Shown here: positions 26,586-35,302 of the stretch, piece by piece
Position numbering within the stretch: position 1 is the stretch's first letter
Layout of the letters: each line of letters opens with the position of its first letter
Assembly (NCBI GenBank): GCA_023386885.1
Contig: JAEWIX010000068.1
Location: forward strand, 1-60,840
DNA from: Pseudomonadota bacterium
GTDB taxonomy: Bacteria > Pseudomonadota > Alphaproteobacteria > Rhizobiales > Xanthobacteraceae
Direction of reading: 5' to 3'
DNA length: 60,840 nt
Made by a program: the position numbers and the translations under genes
Notes under the pieces: model-generated
Databases searched by the model: none
Told to the model about the DNA's origin: nothing
What the model saw: the letters and a program-made list of their open reading frames with translations, nothing else

Positions 26586-27809
26586 TCAGCCCCATTCGAT
26601 GCCGGATTCCGCGGCGAGGTCGAGCGTGCTGCGCTGGCCGATATCGTCGAAGTGCCGTTCGAGGAAGCCGCGCGCGGCACGCTGGCCGGCACGATGCAGC
26701 AGCTTGAAAAAATCGAAGTCGGTTTTCAGTTTGCTGGACGCCGACAGCCGCTCGCCGAGGCCGCCGAGATCGATGCGATGGACATGCAGCTTGCGGTAGG
26801 GATTCGGTCCCGTGCTGCGCGGTAGCCGGCCATTGTCGATCAGCTGGTTGGCGAACTCCATGCTGCGCAGTTCGGCGATCAGTGCTGAGTTGAACGTAAT
26901 CTCGTTCAGCCGGTTGACGATCTCGGCGGAGGTTCGCGGCGTGGTGGAGCGCTGGACCGGATTGATCTGCACCAGCAGCACGTCGTCGGCGTCGGTTTCC
27001 TGCAGGAACGGAAAGATCGCCGGATTGCCCATGTAGCCGCCGTCCCAGTAGGGCACGCCGTCGATCTCGACCGCGCGGAACATGAACGGCAAGGCGGCGG
27101 ATGCCATCACCGCGTCGGCGGACAATGCATCGCCGGAAAAGATCCGCAGGCGGCCCGTGTGCACATTGGTCGCCGCGATGAAGACCGGCAAGCCGCCGGC
27201 GCGCACCGCGTCGAAATCGACGAAGCGGGTGATCAGGTCCTTCAACGGGTTGATGTTCAGCGGATTGAGTTCATATGGCGAAAAGTAGTGCGTCATCGCC
27301 TCCATCCAGTTCTGCACTGGCGTGGCGGCGAACGGCATCATCGAGAACAGCCGGTCTGCCACGGCGCGCTGAACGCCCGGCAGGTCGCCGCCGGCGCTGG
27401 TTGCACGCCAGAATTCGCCGAGCCGCTTGCGCGCCTCCTCTCGGCCGCCGCGCGCCAGACCATCGGCCACCATGACGGCATTCAATGCGCCCGCCGACGC
27501 ACCGGACAGACCCGCGATCTCCAGCCGGTTGTCGGCGAGAAGATGATCGAGCACGCCCCAGGTAAAGGCGCCGTGCGCGCCGCCGCCTTGCAGCGCCAGA
27601 TTGATCTTCTTGATCGCGCCGGTTTCAGACTTCGGAGGGCTGACCCGGTTCCATCTGGTAAGATCGTCGAGATAGGATTTCCAAGAGCCGGTCACGGGAG
27701 TTCCATTCTGTTGGTGGTCGATGAGGGCGGTATTCGGTTCCAGACCCTTTCGGAGATGGGAAAGCCCATTTGGGGCTTTTATGTTGCGACGCAATATAAA
27801 ATACTGCAT
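26586..27809 (-). CDS. Patatin-like phospholipase family protein
   Basis: A protein of up to 407 residues with the patatin catalytic dyad: oxyanion loop LALQGGGAHGAFTWG, nucleophile elbow GLSGASAGALNA (Ser) and DGGYMGNPAIFPF (Asp). It should be a lipid acyl hydrolase; the substrate is unknown. There is no signal peptide. The start is uncertain: ATG at 27809 has no ribosome site, and a GTG at 27695 (start VTGSWKSYLDDLTRW) begins nearer the conserved part. It is divergent from zur across about 107 bp. The next gene downstream is the MarR operon in the same direction. Confidence 0.85.
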   Translation of the reverse strand: MQYFILRRNIKAPNGLSHLRKGLEPNTALIDHQQNGTPVTGSWKSYLDDLTRWNRVSPPKSETGAIKKINLALQGGGAHGAFTWGVLDHLLADNRLEIAGLSGASAGALNAVMVADGLARGGREEARKRLGEFWRATSAGGDLPGVQRAVADRLFSMMPFAATPVQNWMEAMTHYFSPYELNPLNINPLKDLITRFVDFDAVRAGGLPVFIAATNVHTGRLRIFSGDALSADAVMASAALPFMFRAVEIDGVPYWDGGYMGNPAIFPFLQETDADDVLLVQINPVQRSTTPRTSAEIVNRLNEITFNSALIAELRSMEFANQLIDNGRLPRSTGPNPYRKLHVHRIDLGGLGERLSASSKLKTDFDFFKLLHRAGQRAARGFLERHFDDIGQRSTLDLAAESGIEWG

Positions 27810-27916
27810 CGCGTTAATTTCATTGTGATGAAAATCGGCCGGTGCCGGCCTTGAAAATTCCGGCAGGCCCCCGATTCAACGGGTCAAACCGCGTGTCTCA
27901 GGGTAGATTGCACGCC

Positions 27917-28408
27917 ATGACGATGACGAAACCGGCTTTCCCGACCCCCGATCACGATCACGGCCGCTGCGCTGCGGATGCCATCGCGCATGCCGAGCGT
28001 GTTTGCCGGAACCGGGCGCAAAAATTCACGCCGATCCGCCGTCAGGTGCTGGAGGCGTTGCTGTCGAGCCACCGCCCGCTCGGGGCCTATGAGGTGATCG
28101 ACCAACTGGCGACCGAGCGCGCCCGCCCGGCACCGATCACCATCTATCGCGCACTCGAATTTCTGATGGCGAACGGCCTTGTGCATCGCATCGAGAGCCG
28201 CAACGCCTATCTCGCCTGCGCCCACGACCACGATGCCGCGTCGATGGTGGCGTTCCTGATTTGCGAGCATTGCGGCTCGGTCGGGGAAATCGTCGCGGGG
28301 CCGGCGACGCAGAGCCTCAACGACGCGGCGCGTCAGAGCGGCTTCGTGCCGAAACTTTCGGTGGTCGAAATCACCGGAACATGCGCACATTGTCAGGCGA
28401 GGCAGTGA
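27917..28408 (+). CDS. zur: Fur-family zinc uptake regulator Zur
   Basis: A 163-residue Fur-family repressor. The winged-helix part has KFTPIRRQVLEALLSSHRP and ITIYRALEFL. The metal-site part has CAHDHDAAS, CEHC and the C-terminal CAHC pair; the two CxxC motifs form the structural zinc site, and the His/Asp-rich segment the sensory site. The C-terminal layout and the short sequence before the winged helix fit Zur better than Fur or Irr. The ATG at 27917 is favoured; an upstream frame from 27842 adds residues that look non-coding. No znuABC genes are in the window. A TTTCAT-TGTG-ATGAAA repeat (27818-27833) lies in the promoter region but does not match a Zur box I know. Confidence 0.88.
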   Translation: MTMTKPAFPTPDHDHGRCAADAIAHAERVCRNRAQKFTPIRRQVLEALLSSHRPLGAYEVIDQLATERARPAPITIYRALEFLMANGLVHRIESRNAYLACAHDHDAASMVAFLICEHCGSVGEIVAGPATQSLNDAARQSGFVPKLSVVEITGTCAHCQARQ

Positions 28409-28497
28409 AGCATCGCTATCCTTGATTGAACGGCAACCGGCACGATCACGCCGGACAACAGACGCAGGAAAGCCCGTCGCGGGGATGAACTGACGCC

Positions 28498-29439
28498 ATG
28501 ACCGAAGCCCCGCCGTCCTCCACGGAACGCCCGCTCGATACCTCGGCGATTGCCGTGGTGTTGTTGCTTTGTCTGACCTGGGGTTTCAATCAGGTCGTAG
28601 TCAAACTGCTGCTGCCGGAAATTCCGCCTTTGATGCAGGCGTTGCTGCGGTCGCTGGGCGGACTGATGGTCATCCTGCTCGTGGCTCTGGTGCGTGGCGT
28701 GAAATTGACGACGCGGGACGGCACCCTGCGGGCCGGCCTGTGGGCGGGAAGCCTGTTCGGCATCGAATTCATCTTCCTGTATAGCGGACTGCTATGGACC
28801 ACGGCGTCCCGCGCCTCGGTCTTTCTTTATACCGCGCCATTTTTCGTCGCCTTCGGGTCGTACCGCTATCTGGGCGAGCGTTTGAACCGCCTGCAATGGG
28901 CCGGGCTTGGACTGTCCTTCATTGGGGTGGCGGTCGCGATCGGCGTGCCGCAGCCGAACGTCGACGCCAAGGTGATGCTGGGCGATGCCTTCATGATCGC
29001 GGCGGGGAGCCTGTGGGCCGCCACGACGCTGATCGTCAAGGTTAGCCGGCTGCGCTATGCCCCGGCCGAGAAAGGGTTGGCCTATCAACTCGTGGTCTCG
29101 GTGCCGATTTTGGGGTTGGCGGCGCTGGCCAGCGGCGAATCCATGAGCCGGTTCCCGGGAACATCGGCGACCCTCTTGATGCTTTATCAGGCGGTCTGGG
29201 TTGTCGGAGCCACATTCCTGCTCTGGTTCGGGATGATTAAGGCGTACTCGGCGAGCAAATTGTCGGCATTTACCTTCGTAACCCCTTTATTTGGCGTCGC
29301 GGCGGGCTATTTCATTCTCGACGAGCCGCTCACGGCTGCCTTTGGCGCCGCGGCGGTTCTGGTCACCGCGGGGCTGTATCTGGTGAACCGGCCCGCGCCT
29401 CAGACGACTGATCCATTGCTGAAACCGCCAAAAACCTGA
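28498..29439 (+). CDS. DMT/EamA family transporter
   Basis: A 313-residue inner-membrane protein of the drug/metabolite transporter superfamily with about ten helices in two EamA repeats (residues ~20-150 and ~165-300). Typical family residues are CLTWGFNQVVVK in helix 1 and the final-repeat signature FVTPLFGVAAGYFILDEPL. Probably an exporter of small metabolites; the substrate is unknown. It lies 89 bp after zur and only 13 bp before ispG, so it may share a transcript with ispG. Confidence 0.88.
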   Translation: MTEAPPSSTERPLDTSAIAVVLLLCLTWGFNQVVVKLLLPEIPPLMQALLRSLGGLMVILLVALVRGVKLTTRDGTLRAGLWAGSLFGIEFIFLYSGLLWTTASRASVFLYTAPFFVAFGSYRYLGERLNRLQWAGLGLSFIGVAVAIGVPQPNVDAKVMLGDAFMIAAGSLWAATTLIVKVSRLRYAPAEKGLAYQLVVSVPILGLAALASGESMSRFPGTSATLLMLYQAVWVVGATFLLWFGMIKAYSASKLSAFTFVTPLFGVAAGYFILDEPLTAAFGAAAVLVTAGLYLVNRPAPQTTDPLLKPPKT

Positions 29440-29452
29440 TATTCGAGACATC

Positions 29453-30739
29453 ATGAACAAGCCCGAAAAGCCGTCCCAGATCGACGTCGCTGGCCCTCAG
29501 CCGCGGCATAAAACCACCCAGGTCAAGGTCGGCCAGGTTGCCGTCGGTGGTGGTGCGCCGATCGTCGTGCAGTCGATGACCAATACCGACACCGCCGATG
29601 TGGCGGGCACCGTCGAGCAGGTGGCGGCGCTGGCGCGGGCGGGGTCCGAACTCGTGCGCATCACCGTCGATCGCGACGAAGCGGCGGCGGCCGTTCCCCA
29701 TATCCGCGACGGCTTGCGCAAGCGCGGCGTGAACGTGCCGCTGGTCGGCGACTTCCATTACATCGGCCACAAGCTTTTGGCCGACCATCCGGCCTGCGCC
29801 GAGGCGCTCGACAAGTACCGCATCAATCCGGGCAATGTCGGCTTCAAGGACAAGCGCGACAAGCAGTTCTCGGACATCGTCGAATTCGCCATCAAGTATG
29901 GCAAGCCGGTGCGCATCGGCGCCAACTGGGGCTCGCTCGATCAGGAACTGCTGACGCACCTGATGGAGGAGAACGCCAAGCAGCCGAATCCGCGCGATGC
30001 CCGCGCGGTGATGCGCGAGGCGATGGTGCAGTCGGCGCTGTCGTCGGCCGAACGCGCTATTGAAATCGGCTTGCCGAAGAACCGCATCATCCTGTCGGCC
30101 AAGGTGTCGACGGTGCAGGATCTGATCGCGGTCTATCAGGATCTCGCGTCGCGTTCCGATTACGCCATCCACCTTGGCCTCACCGAGGCCGGCATGGGCT
30201 CGAAGGGCATCGTCGCCTCGTCGGCCGCGCTCGGCATTCTGTTGCAGCAGGGCATTGGCGACACCATTCGCATTTCGCTGACGCCGGAGCCCGGCGGCGA
30301 CCGTACCCGCGAGGTGCAAGTCGCGCAGGAGTTGCTGCAGACCATGGGCTTCCGCACTTTCGTGCCGCTGGTCGCGGCGTGTCCCGGCTGCGGCCGCACC
30401 ACCTCGCCCACGTTCCAGGAACTGGCGCGCAGCATTCAGGATTTCATCCGCGACGAAATGCCGACGTGGAAGACACAGTATCCCGGCGTCGAGGCGCTCA
30501 ACGTCGCGGTGATGGGCTGCATCGTCAACGGTCCCGGCGAATCCAAGCATGCCGATATCGGCATCTCTCTGCCGGGCACGGGTGAGGCGCCATCGGCACC
30601 GGTGTTCGTCGACGGCAAGAAATTCCGCACGCTGCGCGGCCCGACCATCGCCGCCGATTTCAAGGCTCTGGTGATCGATTACATCGATCAGCGCTATGGC
30701 AACGGCGCGAAGACGCCCGAGGTCACCGCGGCGGAATAA
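29453..30739 (+). CDS. ispG: 4-hydroxy-3-methylbut-2-enyl-diphosphate synthase (IspG/GcpE)
   Basis: A 428-residue IspG of the MEP isoprenoid pathway, converting MEcPP to HMBPP with a [4Fe-4S] cluster. The TIM-barrel part contains VQSMTNTDTADVAGT; the cluster cysteines are in AACPGCGRTTS and in the GCIVNGPGESKHADIG loop. It should feed isoprenoid units to the farnesyl diphosphate synthase at 34.0 kb and to ubiquinone formation (ubiG at 54.6 kb). The gene is 13 bp behind an EamA transporter. Longer than the E. coli protein, as usual in alphaproteobacteria. Confidence 0.96.
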   Translation: MNKPEKPSQIDVAGPQPRHKTTQVKVGQVAVGGGAPIVVQSMTNTDTADVAGTVEQVAALARAGSELVRITVDRDEAAAAVPHIRDGLRKRGVNVPLVGDFHYIGHKLLADHPACAEALDKYRINPGNVGFKDKRDKQFSDIVEFAIKYGKPVRIGANWGSLDQELLTHLMEENAKQPNPRDARAVMREAMVQSALSSAERAIEIGLPKNRIILSAKVSTVQDLIAVYQDLASRSDYAIHLGLTEAGMGSKGIVASSAALGILLQQGIGDTIRISLTPEPGGDRTREVQVAQELLQTMGFRTFVPLVAACPGCGRTTSPTFQELARSIQDFIRDEMPTWKTQYPGVEALNVAVMGCIVNGPGESKHADIGISLPGTGEAPSAPVFVDGKKFRTLRGPTIAADFKALVIDYIDQRYGNGAKTPEVTAAE

Positions 30740-30744
30740 CGACG

Positions 30745-30857
30745 TTGTCATGCCGGGCATAGCCGTTCGAAGAACGACGTCGCTTACGTTCGCCTATGAC
30801 CCGCGCATCCATCTCCTTTCAGAAGGATGGATTGCCGGATCAAGTCCGGCAATGACG
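30745..30857. repeat. Intergenic repeat ending GCCGGATCAAGTCCGGCAATGAC
   Basis: The gap between ispG and the antiporter gene (convergent) begins GTCATGCCGGGC and ends with the hairpin TTGCCGGA-TCAAG-TCCGGCAA followed by TGAC, making an imperfect large inverted repeat. The ends GTCATGCC/GGCAATGAC recall dispersed repeats I associate with this family. The right-hand hairpin may act as a terminator. Confidence 0.5.
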
Positions 30858-30887
30858 CATGGTTGACTGCAACTCAGCCAACTCTAT

Positions 30888-32495
30888 TCAGAGCGGCGAG
30901 TTCTTTTCCCGATTGTCGACCGCGGCTTCCTCGAGATCGAGGTCGCGCTCGATGCGTCGCCGCGTTTCGTCGGTGATTTTGCCGTCGCGCAGCAACTTGT
31001 GCAGCAGGGTGCGTTCGATGGTGATGATCTCGCGCACGAGGCCCGCGCCGCGGGTGGCCGGCGTCGGTTGACCGACTTCCGAGGGCGGGTCCGGCAGCGC
31101 GCGCATTCGCGTCTCGTGCCGCGCTTCGAGAAAGCGGGCGAGACTTTCCGGCAGGTTACGGTCCTTGATGATCCGGTCGAGTTCGCCGCGCGCCGACCCG
31201 ATGATCTCGCGCCGTGCCGCGATCTCGGCCTCGCGCTCGGCGACGGCTTCGGCAAGACCATGGCGCGACAGGCCGAGCCCCTTCACCACCAGCGGCAAGG
31301 TCAATCCGATTCCCACCAGCGTCACGAAGATCACACCGAAGGCGACGAACAGGATCAGGTCGCGATAGGGAAATGCATCGCCGTTGGGCAGCGTCAACGG
31401 CAGCGCCAGGGCCACCGCGAGCGACACCACGCCGCGTATTCCGGTGAAGCCGATCACCACGATTTCGCGCCACGGTGGTCGCGGCGTTGCAGGCTGCCGC
31501 CGTCGCATCAACATCGTTTGCAAATAGGTGCCCGGAAATACCCAGAGAAACCGCGCGACGATCACGATGACGGACGTGATCGCGATGGCCACGACGATCT
31601 CGCTCATCGGCAGGGCGTGAGCTTTCTCCAACAGTAGCCGCAACTGGAAGCCGATGGTGAGAAACAGCACGCCCTCGATCAGCCAGATCACGAAGTCCCA
31701 GAAGAAGATGCCTTGCAGGCGGGTCGCGGACGGAATCAGCAACGGACCGTTCCAGCTGACATAAAGTCCGGCGGCGACGGTGGCGAGCACCCCCGAGCCA
31801 CCGAGATGCTCCGGCACCCAGAATGCGAGGTAGGGCGTCAGCAACGCCAGCGCGATCTCGACGCGCGGATCGTGGGCCCATTTGCGCAGCCGCAGACTGA
31901 GCCAGCCGACGACCACGCCGAATACGATCTCACCGAACAGGATCGCGAAGAAAGTTTCGGTGGCGATCGGGAGCGAGAAGGTCCCGGTGCTGACCGCCAG
32001 CAGCGCGAAGCGATAGAGGATCAGTGCCGTGGCGTCGTTCGCCAAACCTTCGCCTTCGAGAATGACGAGGATGCGGTGCGGCAGCTTCAAGCGTTTGGCG
32101 ATAGCAAGCGGCGCCACCACGTCCGGCGGCGAGACGATGGCGCCGAGCACGAAGCCGACGCCCCACGGCATTCCCAGCACCCAGTGTGCGGCAGCGGCCA
32201 CCAGCACGGTGGTGAAGATGACGCAGCCGAAGGCGAGCAGCGCGATCGGGCGCAGGTTGTGCTTGAATTCGCGCCAACTCATCGAAACGCCGGCGGAATA
32301 GATCAGCGGCGGCAACACCAGCAGCAGCACGCCCTCCGGCTTCATTTCGATGCGTGGAAAGCCGGGCAGGAAGGCGATGATGATACCGACCATCAGGAAC
32401 ACGATGGCCGGCGCAATGGTGAGCTTGCGCGCCAGCGTCGCGGACGCCGTCAGAACGGTCAGGATCAGCACGAAGGTGAGAAAGGTGGCGATCAT
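30888..32495 (-). CDS. CPA1-family Na+/H+ antiporter (NhaP type)
   Basis: A 535-residue cation/proton antiporter with about 12 membrane helices (residues 1-420) and a charged cytoplasmic tail of about 115 residues. The ion-binding Asn-Asp pair of CPA1 is present in GLANDATALI, preceded by GAIVSPPDVVAPLAIAKRL and followed by the helix FTGIRGVVSLAVALALP. It exchanges Na+ or K+ for protons across the inner membrane. The tail is rich in Glu/Arg and probably helical. Transcribed alone; it converges on ispG. Confidence 0.92.
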   Translation of the reverse strand: MIATFLTFVLILTVLTASATLARKLTIAPAIVFLMVGIIIAFLPGFPRIEMKPEGVLLLVLPPLIYSAGVSMSWREFKHNLRPIALLAFGCVIFTTVLVAAAAHWVLGMPWGVGFVLGAIVSPPDVVAPLAIAKRLKLPHRILVILEGEGLANDATALILYRFALLAVSTGTFSLPIATETFFAILFGEIVFGVVVGWLSLRLRKWAHDPRVEIALALLTPYLAFWVPEHLGGSGVLATVAAGLYVSWNGPLLIPSATRLQGIFFWDFVIWLIEGVLFLTIGFQLRLLLEKAHALPMSEIVVAIAITSVIVIVARFLWVFPGTYLQTMLMRRRQPATPRPPWREIVVIGFTGIRGVVSLAVALALPLTLPNGDAFPYRDLILFVAFGVIFVTLVGIGLTLPLVVKGLGLSRHGLAEAVAEREAEIAARREIIGSARGELDRIIKDRNLPESLARFLEARHETRMRALPDPPSEVGQPTPATRGAGLVREIITIERTLLHKLLRDGKITDETRRRIERDLDLEEAAVDNREKNSPL

Positions 32496-32550
32496 GCGGG
32501 ATGCACGTCGATGTCAGGTGGATCAACGTAAACGAAATAAATTATTATTG

Positions 32551-32571
32551 TGCCCGGACGTGATCCGGGCA
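32551..32571 (-). terminator. Hairpin between NTF2-like and antiporter genes
   Basis: TGCCCGGA-CGTGA-TCCGGGCA, an 8-bp stem with 5-nt loop. On the minus strand it is followed by the AT-rich CAATAATAATTT, so it could terminate transcription coming from the gene at 32639-33013. Confidence 0.45.
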
Positions 32572-32638
32572 CTCACTTTTGAAGACGAGCAAAGTCGCGT
32601 TCGACCTGGTAGCCAGGAATTTGGCAGTCAGGAGAGGT

Positions 32639-33013
32639 CTACTCGACGAGATCGTAACGATAGGACTTCGAGACGATGCGCCAGCCGTCGGCGAGCTTCA
32701 TCGCCACCAGGTAATCCGTGAAGTAGCGCGGCGGCAACTGGCATTTGACCTTGATGAAAGCGGTCTTGTCGTCGGAGCGGTCGATGGTGACGATGAAATC
32801 CTCGCGCGGCTTGCCCTCGGCCTTGGCGGAAGGCCGCTTGCGGACCCATCCAAGCCAGTCCGGCACGGTCAGGATTTTCAGATCGCCCTTCTCGACCCAG
32901 CGCAGGTCAGCGGTGGGATGGAAAATTGCGTCGAGAGTATCGGCATTACCTTCGTAGAGCCCATCGAAATAGTGCTGAACCACGGCTTCGACGGTGGAGC
33001 GGTCGTAGGTCAA
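32639..33013 (-). CDS. NTF2-like / lumazine-binding-like small protein (TTG start)
   Basis: A 124-residue protein of the NTF2-like superfamily (SnoaL/putative lumazine-binding branch): TVEAVVQHYFDGLYEGNADTL at the N-terminus, an aromatic strand FHPTADLRWVEKG, and the closing strands KLADGWRIVSKSYRY. It is a small alpha+beta barrel of unknown ligand. The start is decided by GGGAGG seven bases upstream of the TTG at 33013 (residues LTYDRSTV); extending to the ATG at 33070 would read through an intergenic repeat. No functional context is visible. Confidence 0.8.
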   Translation of the reverse strand: MTYDRSTVEAVVQHYFDGLYEGNADTLDAIFHPTADLRWVEKGDLKILTVPDWLGWVRKRPSAKAEGKPREDFIVTIDRSDDKTAFIKVKCQLPPRYFTDYLVAMKLADGWRIVSKSYRYDLVE

Positions 33014-33028
33014 GTTCGCCTCCCTATG

Positions 33029-33070
33029 GTGTTTCCGAGCGAAGTCGAGACGGCTTGCGTGAGGAAACAC
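33029..33070. repeat. Imperfect palindrome of the GTTTCCGAGCGAAGT type
   Basis: Arms GTGTTTCC and GGAAACAC (8 bp, perfect) enclose GAGCGAAGTCGAGACGGCTTGCGTGA, a variant of the element at 17487-17531. It lies just upstream of the NTF2-like gene. A fragment with the same inner part reversed is near 40706-40743. Confidence 0.6.
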
Positions 33071-33187
33071 GTTCGATTCAAGTCCCGCAACCCGGGTTCG
33101 GCTTTCGTCCGGACCGGCATTTCGGGAACCAAAGTGCGAAATCGCAGCTTATTGGGTTTTGATGGTTCGAGCCAATGGGCAAAAATC

Positions 33188-33313
33188 ATGCGCCTGATAC
33201 TGACCATATTGATCGTCGCGGCTGTCTTCTACGGTATCGACGCCTCCATGTATGACGGACATTATTTTACGCAGTTGCTGCGAATGCTGCGGGATATGGG
33301 GCTGCCGTTGTAA
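33188..33313 (+). CDS. 41-residue single-span membrane protein
   Basis: A short frame, ATG to TAA, coding for 41 residues: a hydrophobic helix at about 3-17 (LILTILIVAAVFYGIDA) followed by an amphipathic tail (YDGHYFTQLLRMLRDMG). The sequence composition is that of a true small membrane protein, and I recall similar short proteins in Bradyrhizobium genomes. There is no strong ribosome site. It sits in the gap between NTF2-like and DUF1345 genes, which face the other way. Confidence 0.55.
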   Translation: MRLILTILIVAAVFYGIDASMYDGHYFTQLLRMLRDMGLPL

Positions 33314-33346
33314 CGGTGTAGGGCGCCGGTGGAGCAAATGTTTCGC

Positions 33347-34036
33347 TCAGAGGGCGCTCGCGGCGATATTGATCATCAGCGCCAGCAGCGCGGTATTGAA
33401 GATGAACGAGATGATGCCGTGAACGGTGGCGGTGCGGCGGATGATCTTGTCGGTGATGCCGACATCGGAGACCTGTGACGTCATGCCGATCACGAACGCG
33501 AAGTAGACGAAATCCCAGTAGTCGGGATCGGAGCTGTCCGTATCGCCGCCCGGAAAGGCCAATCCGCCGGGCCTCGCATTACGATAGTATTCGTGGGCGT
33601 AGTGCAGCGCGAAGGTGGTGTGGACCGTAGCCCAGGTGAGCGCGATGGTGGTGGTTACCAGCGTCAGTTCGAACGCGCCGCGATGCGCGGCGCTGAGTTC
33701 GGAAATAATACCGGCGAGGCTGGCGAAGGCACCGAGCGCGGTGACCATCAGGATCAGGAAGCGGCCGTCGTCCTGCATGATGGCGTAGCGCCGGACGTGC
33801 TTCACGCCCTCGCGCAGGATCATTGCGTAAGTCAGCAGCAGATAGCATGCGACAAAGATATCCCAGCCGATCAGCAGCCGGCTGACCAGTCGCAACGATC
33901 CGGGCAGCAGGAAAAATGCCAGAACGCCGAGCGCAATGGAGACGAAGGTGCGTGGCCGCGCATAGAAAATGCGAAGCACGCGCGGCAGGCGATTGAAGCG
34001 GATGAGGCGCGGGTCCTGTTCGGAAGCTCCGCGCAT
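33347..34036 (-). CDS. DUF1345 membrane protein
   Basis: A 229-residue integral membrane protein with about five helices. The DUF1345 signature is clear: ATVHTTFALHYAHEYY and the segment DPDYWDFVYFAFVIGMTSQVSDVG. Function of the family is not known to me. It lies 11 bp downstream of the prenyl synthase gene on the same strand, so the two are probably one transcript. Confidence 0.9.
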   Translation of the reverse strand: MRGASEQDPRLIRFNRLPRVLRIFYARPRTFVSIALGVLAFFLLPGSLRLVSRLLIGWDIFVACYLLLTYAMILREGVKHVRRYAIMQDDGRFLILMVTALGAFASLAGIISELSAAHRGAFELTLVTTTIALTWATVHTTFALHYAHEYYRNARPGGLAFPGGDTDSSDPDYWDFVYFAFVIGMTSQVSDVGITDKIIRRTATVHGIISFIFNTALLALMINIAASAL

Positions 34037-34047
34037 CGCGTAACCCG

Positions 34048-34974
34048 TTAGTTCTTGCGCTCTGCAACGAACCGCGCGGTGGCGCGGAGCACGTCGCCAC
34101 GCGCGCCGAACGGCGCCAGCGCATCGTCGGCTCTGGCAATGAGATCGCGCACGCGTTGCTTGGCGCCGTCGACGCCGAGCTGGGTTACGAAGGTGGTCTT
34201 GCCAAGGGCCGCGTCCTGTCCGGTCTGCTTGCCGAGCGCCGCGGCATCGCCTTCGACATCGAGCAGGTCGTCGGCGATCTGGAAGGCCTCGCCGAGCGCG
34301 CGGCCATAGTCGTCGAGCGCCTGATAATCCTCTCGCGAGGCTTGCCCGAGAATGGCACCGGCGATGCAGCCGTAGCGAAGCAGCGCGCCGGTCTTCATCT
34401 GCTGCAACCGCGCGACGTCGACCGGTTCGCGGTCGCCAAAGCGGCCTTCGCCGGCAAGGTCGAGCATCTGGCCGCCGACCATCCCGCCGATGCCTGACGC
34501 GCGCGCCAGAGCCCGCGTCAGCAACAGGCGGACCATCGGATCGCTGTGCAATTCGTCGCGGCTGATGATGTCGAACGCCAGCGTCAGGAGCGCGTCGCCG
34601 GCGAGAATGGCGGTGGCGTCGTCATATTGCTTGTGCAGCGTCGGACGGCCACGGCGCAATTCGCTGTTGTCCATCGCCGGCAAGTCGTCGTGGATCAGCG
34701 AGTAGCAGTGGATGCATTCCAGCGCAGCGCCGGCCAGGAGAGCGGAGGCGCGCGGCACGCCGAACACGGCGGAACTTTCCACCACCAGAAACGGTCGCAG
34801 GCGCTTGCCGCCGCCGAGCGTCGAATAACGCATCGCTTCCATCACCCGGCGCGGCCGCGCGATCTCGTCCGGCAGCAAGGTGTCGGACAGCAACTGGCCG
34901 AGCAGCGCCTCGGTGTCGGCCGCGGTGGCGTCGAGCCGCTTGGCGAAATCCTGCGGGGAAGTAGCGGTGGTCAT
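34048..34974 (-). CDS. ispA: Farnesyl diphosphate synthase / short-chain polyprenyl synthase
   Basis: A 308-residue trans-isoprenyl diphosphate synthase. Both aspartate-rich Mg2+ motifs are present: LIHDDLPAMDNSELRRG (FARM, with two extra residues between the Asp pairs as in bacterial FPPS) and FQIADDLLDVEGD (SARM). GGGKRLRP precedes the first. Length and motif pattern fit an IspA making C15. It takes units produced through ispG (29.5 kb). Downstream, DUF1345 follows after 11 bp. The upstream gap carries paired hairpins. Confidence 0.93.
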   Translation of the reverse strand: MTTATSPQDFAKRLDATAADTEALLGQLLSDTLLPDEIARPRRVMEAMRYSTLGGGKRLRPFLVVESSAVFGVPRASALLAGAALECIHCYSLIHDDLPAMDNSELRRGRPTLHKQYDDATAILAGDALLTLAFDIISRDELHSDPMVRLLLTRALARASGIGGMVGGQMLDLAGEGRFGDREPVDVARLQQMKTGALLRYGCIAGAILGQASREDYQALDDYGRALGEAFQIADDLLDVEGDAAALGKQTGQDAALGKTTFVTQLGVDGAKQRVRDLIARADDALAPFGARGDVLRATARFVAERKN

Positions 34975-34999
34975 TCAGAATGGCTCCAGATAATCTATT

Positions 35000-35068
35000 G
35001 TGGCGGTTCAGAAGTTCGCTTCATCGTTTCCGTGAGTCCTTCAAGCGAACTTTTGAACGAAAAGCCAC
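35000..35068. repeat. Hairpin element A1 of a tandem pair
   Basis: 5' arm GTGGCGGTTCAGAAGTTCGCTT and 3' arm AAGCGAACTTTTGAAC...GCCAC pair over about 16 bp with one mismatch, loop about 21 nt. The outer end GTGGC/GCCAC also pairs. It is followed after 22 bp by element A2. Same architecture as the pair at 36448-36617. Confidence 0.6.
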
Positions 35069-35090
35069 ATAGAACCATAACCTTGCTGGT

Positions 35091-35154
35091 GTCCTGTCGA
35101 TTCCGAAGTTTGCACGGAGGCACCGCGAGAGAAAGCGAACTTCGGAATCGGGAC
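35091..35154. repeat. Hairpin element A2 of a tandem pair
   Basis: 5' arm CGATTCCGAAGTT (35098-35110) and 3' arm AACTTCGGAATCG (35138-35150) are a perfect 13-bp stem, extended outward by GTCC/GGAC with a 3-nt bulge. The inner part GAAGTT(T/C)GC is shared with A1. Together A1 and A2 fill most of the 328-bp gap between ispA and mtgA. Confidence 0.65.
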
Positions 35155-35302
35155 GCTAGCTGCGGACATTGATAGCAACGCTCTCGCTTCGTCAATTCCG
35201 TCCGTGGTGGTGCAGCCGGCCGCGCGCCATCGCAGTTAACCCTCGGGAGAGACAGGTTTTGTCCGCCGCCGCCCACCTCGATTCCGCGGATGAACGGGTC
35301 TG

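Noticed and set aside
27818..27833. TTTCAT-TGTG-ATGAAA as a Zur box
   Set aside because: Arms are only 6 bp and it lacks the TGTTATANTATAACA-like pattern known for alphaproteobacterial Zur sites.
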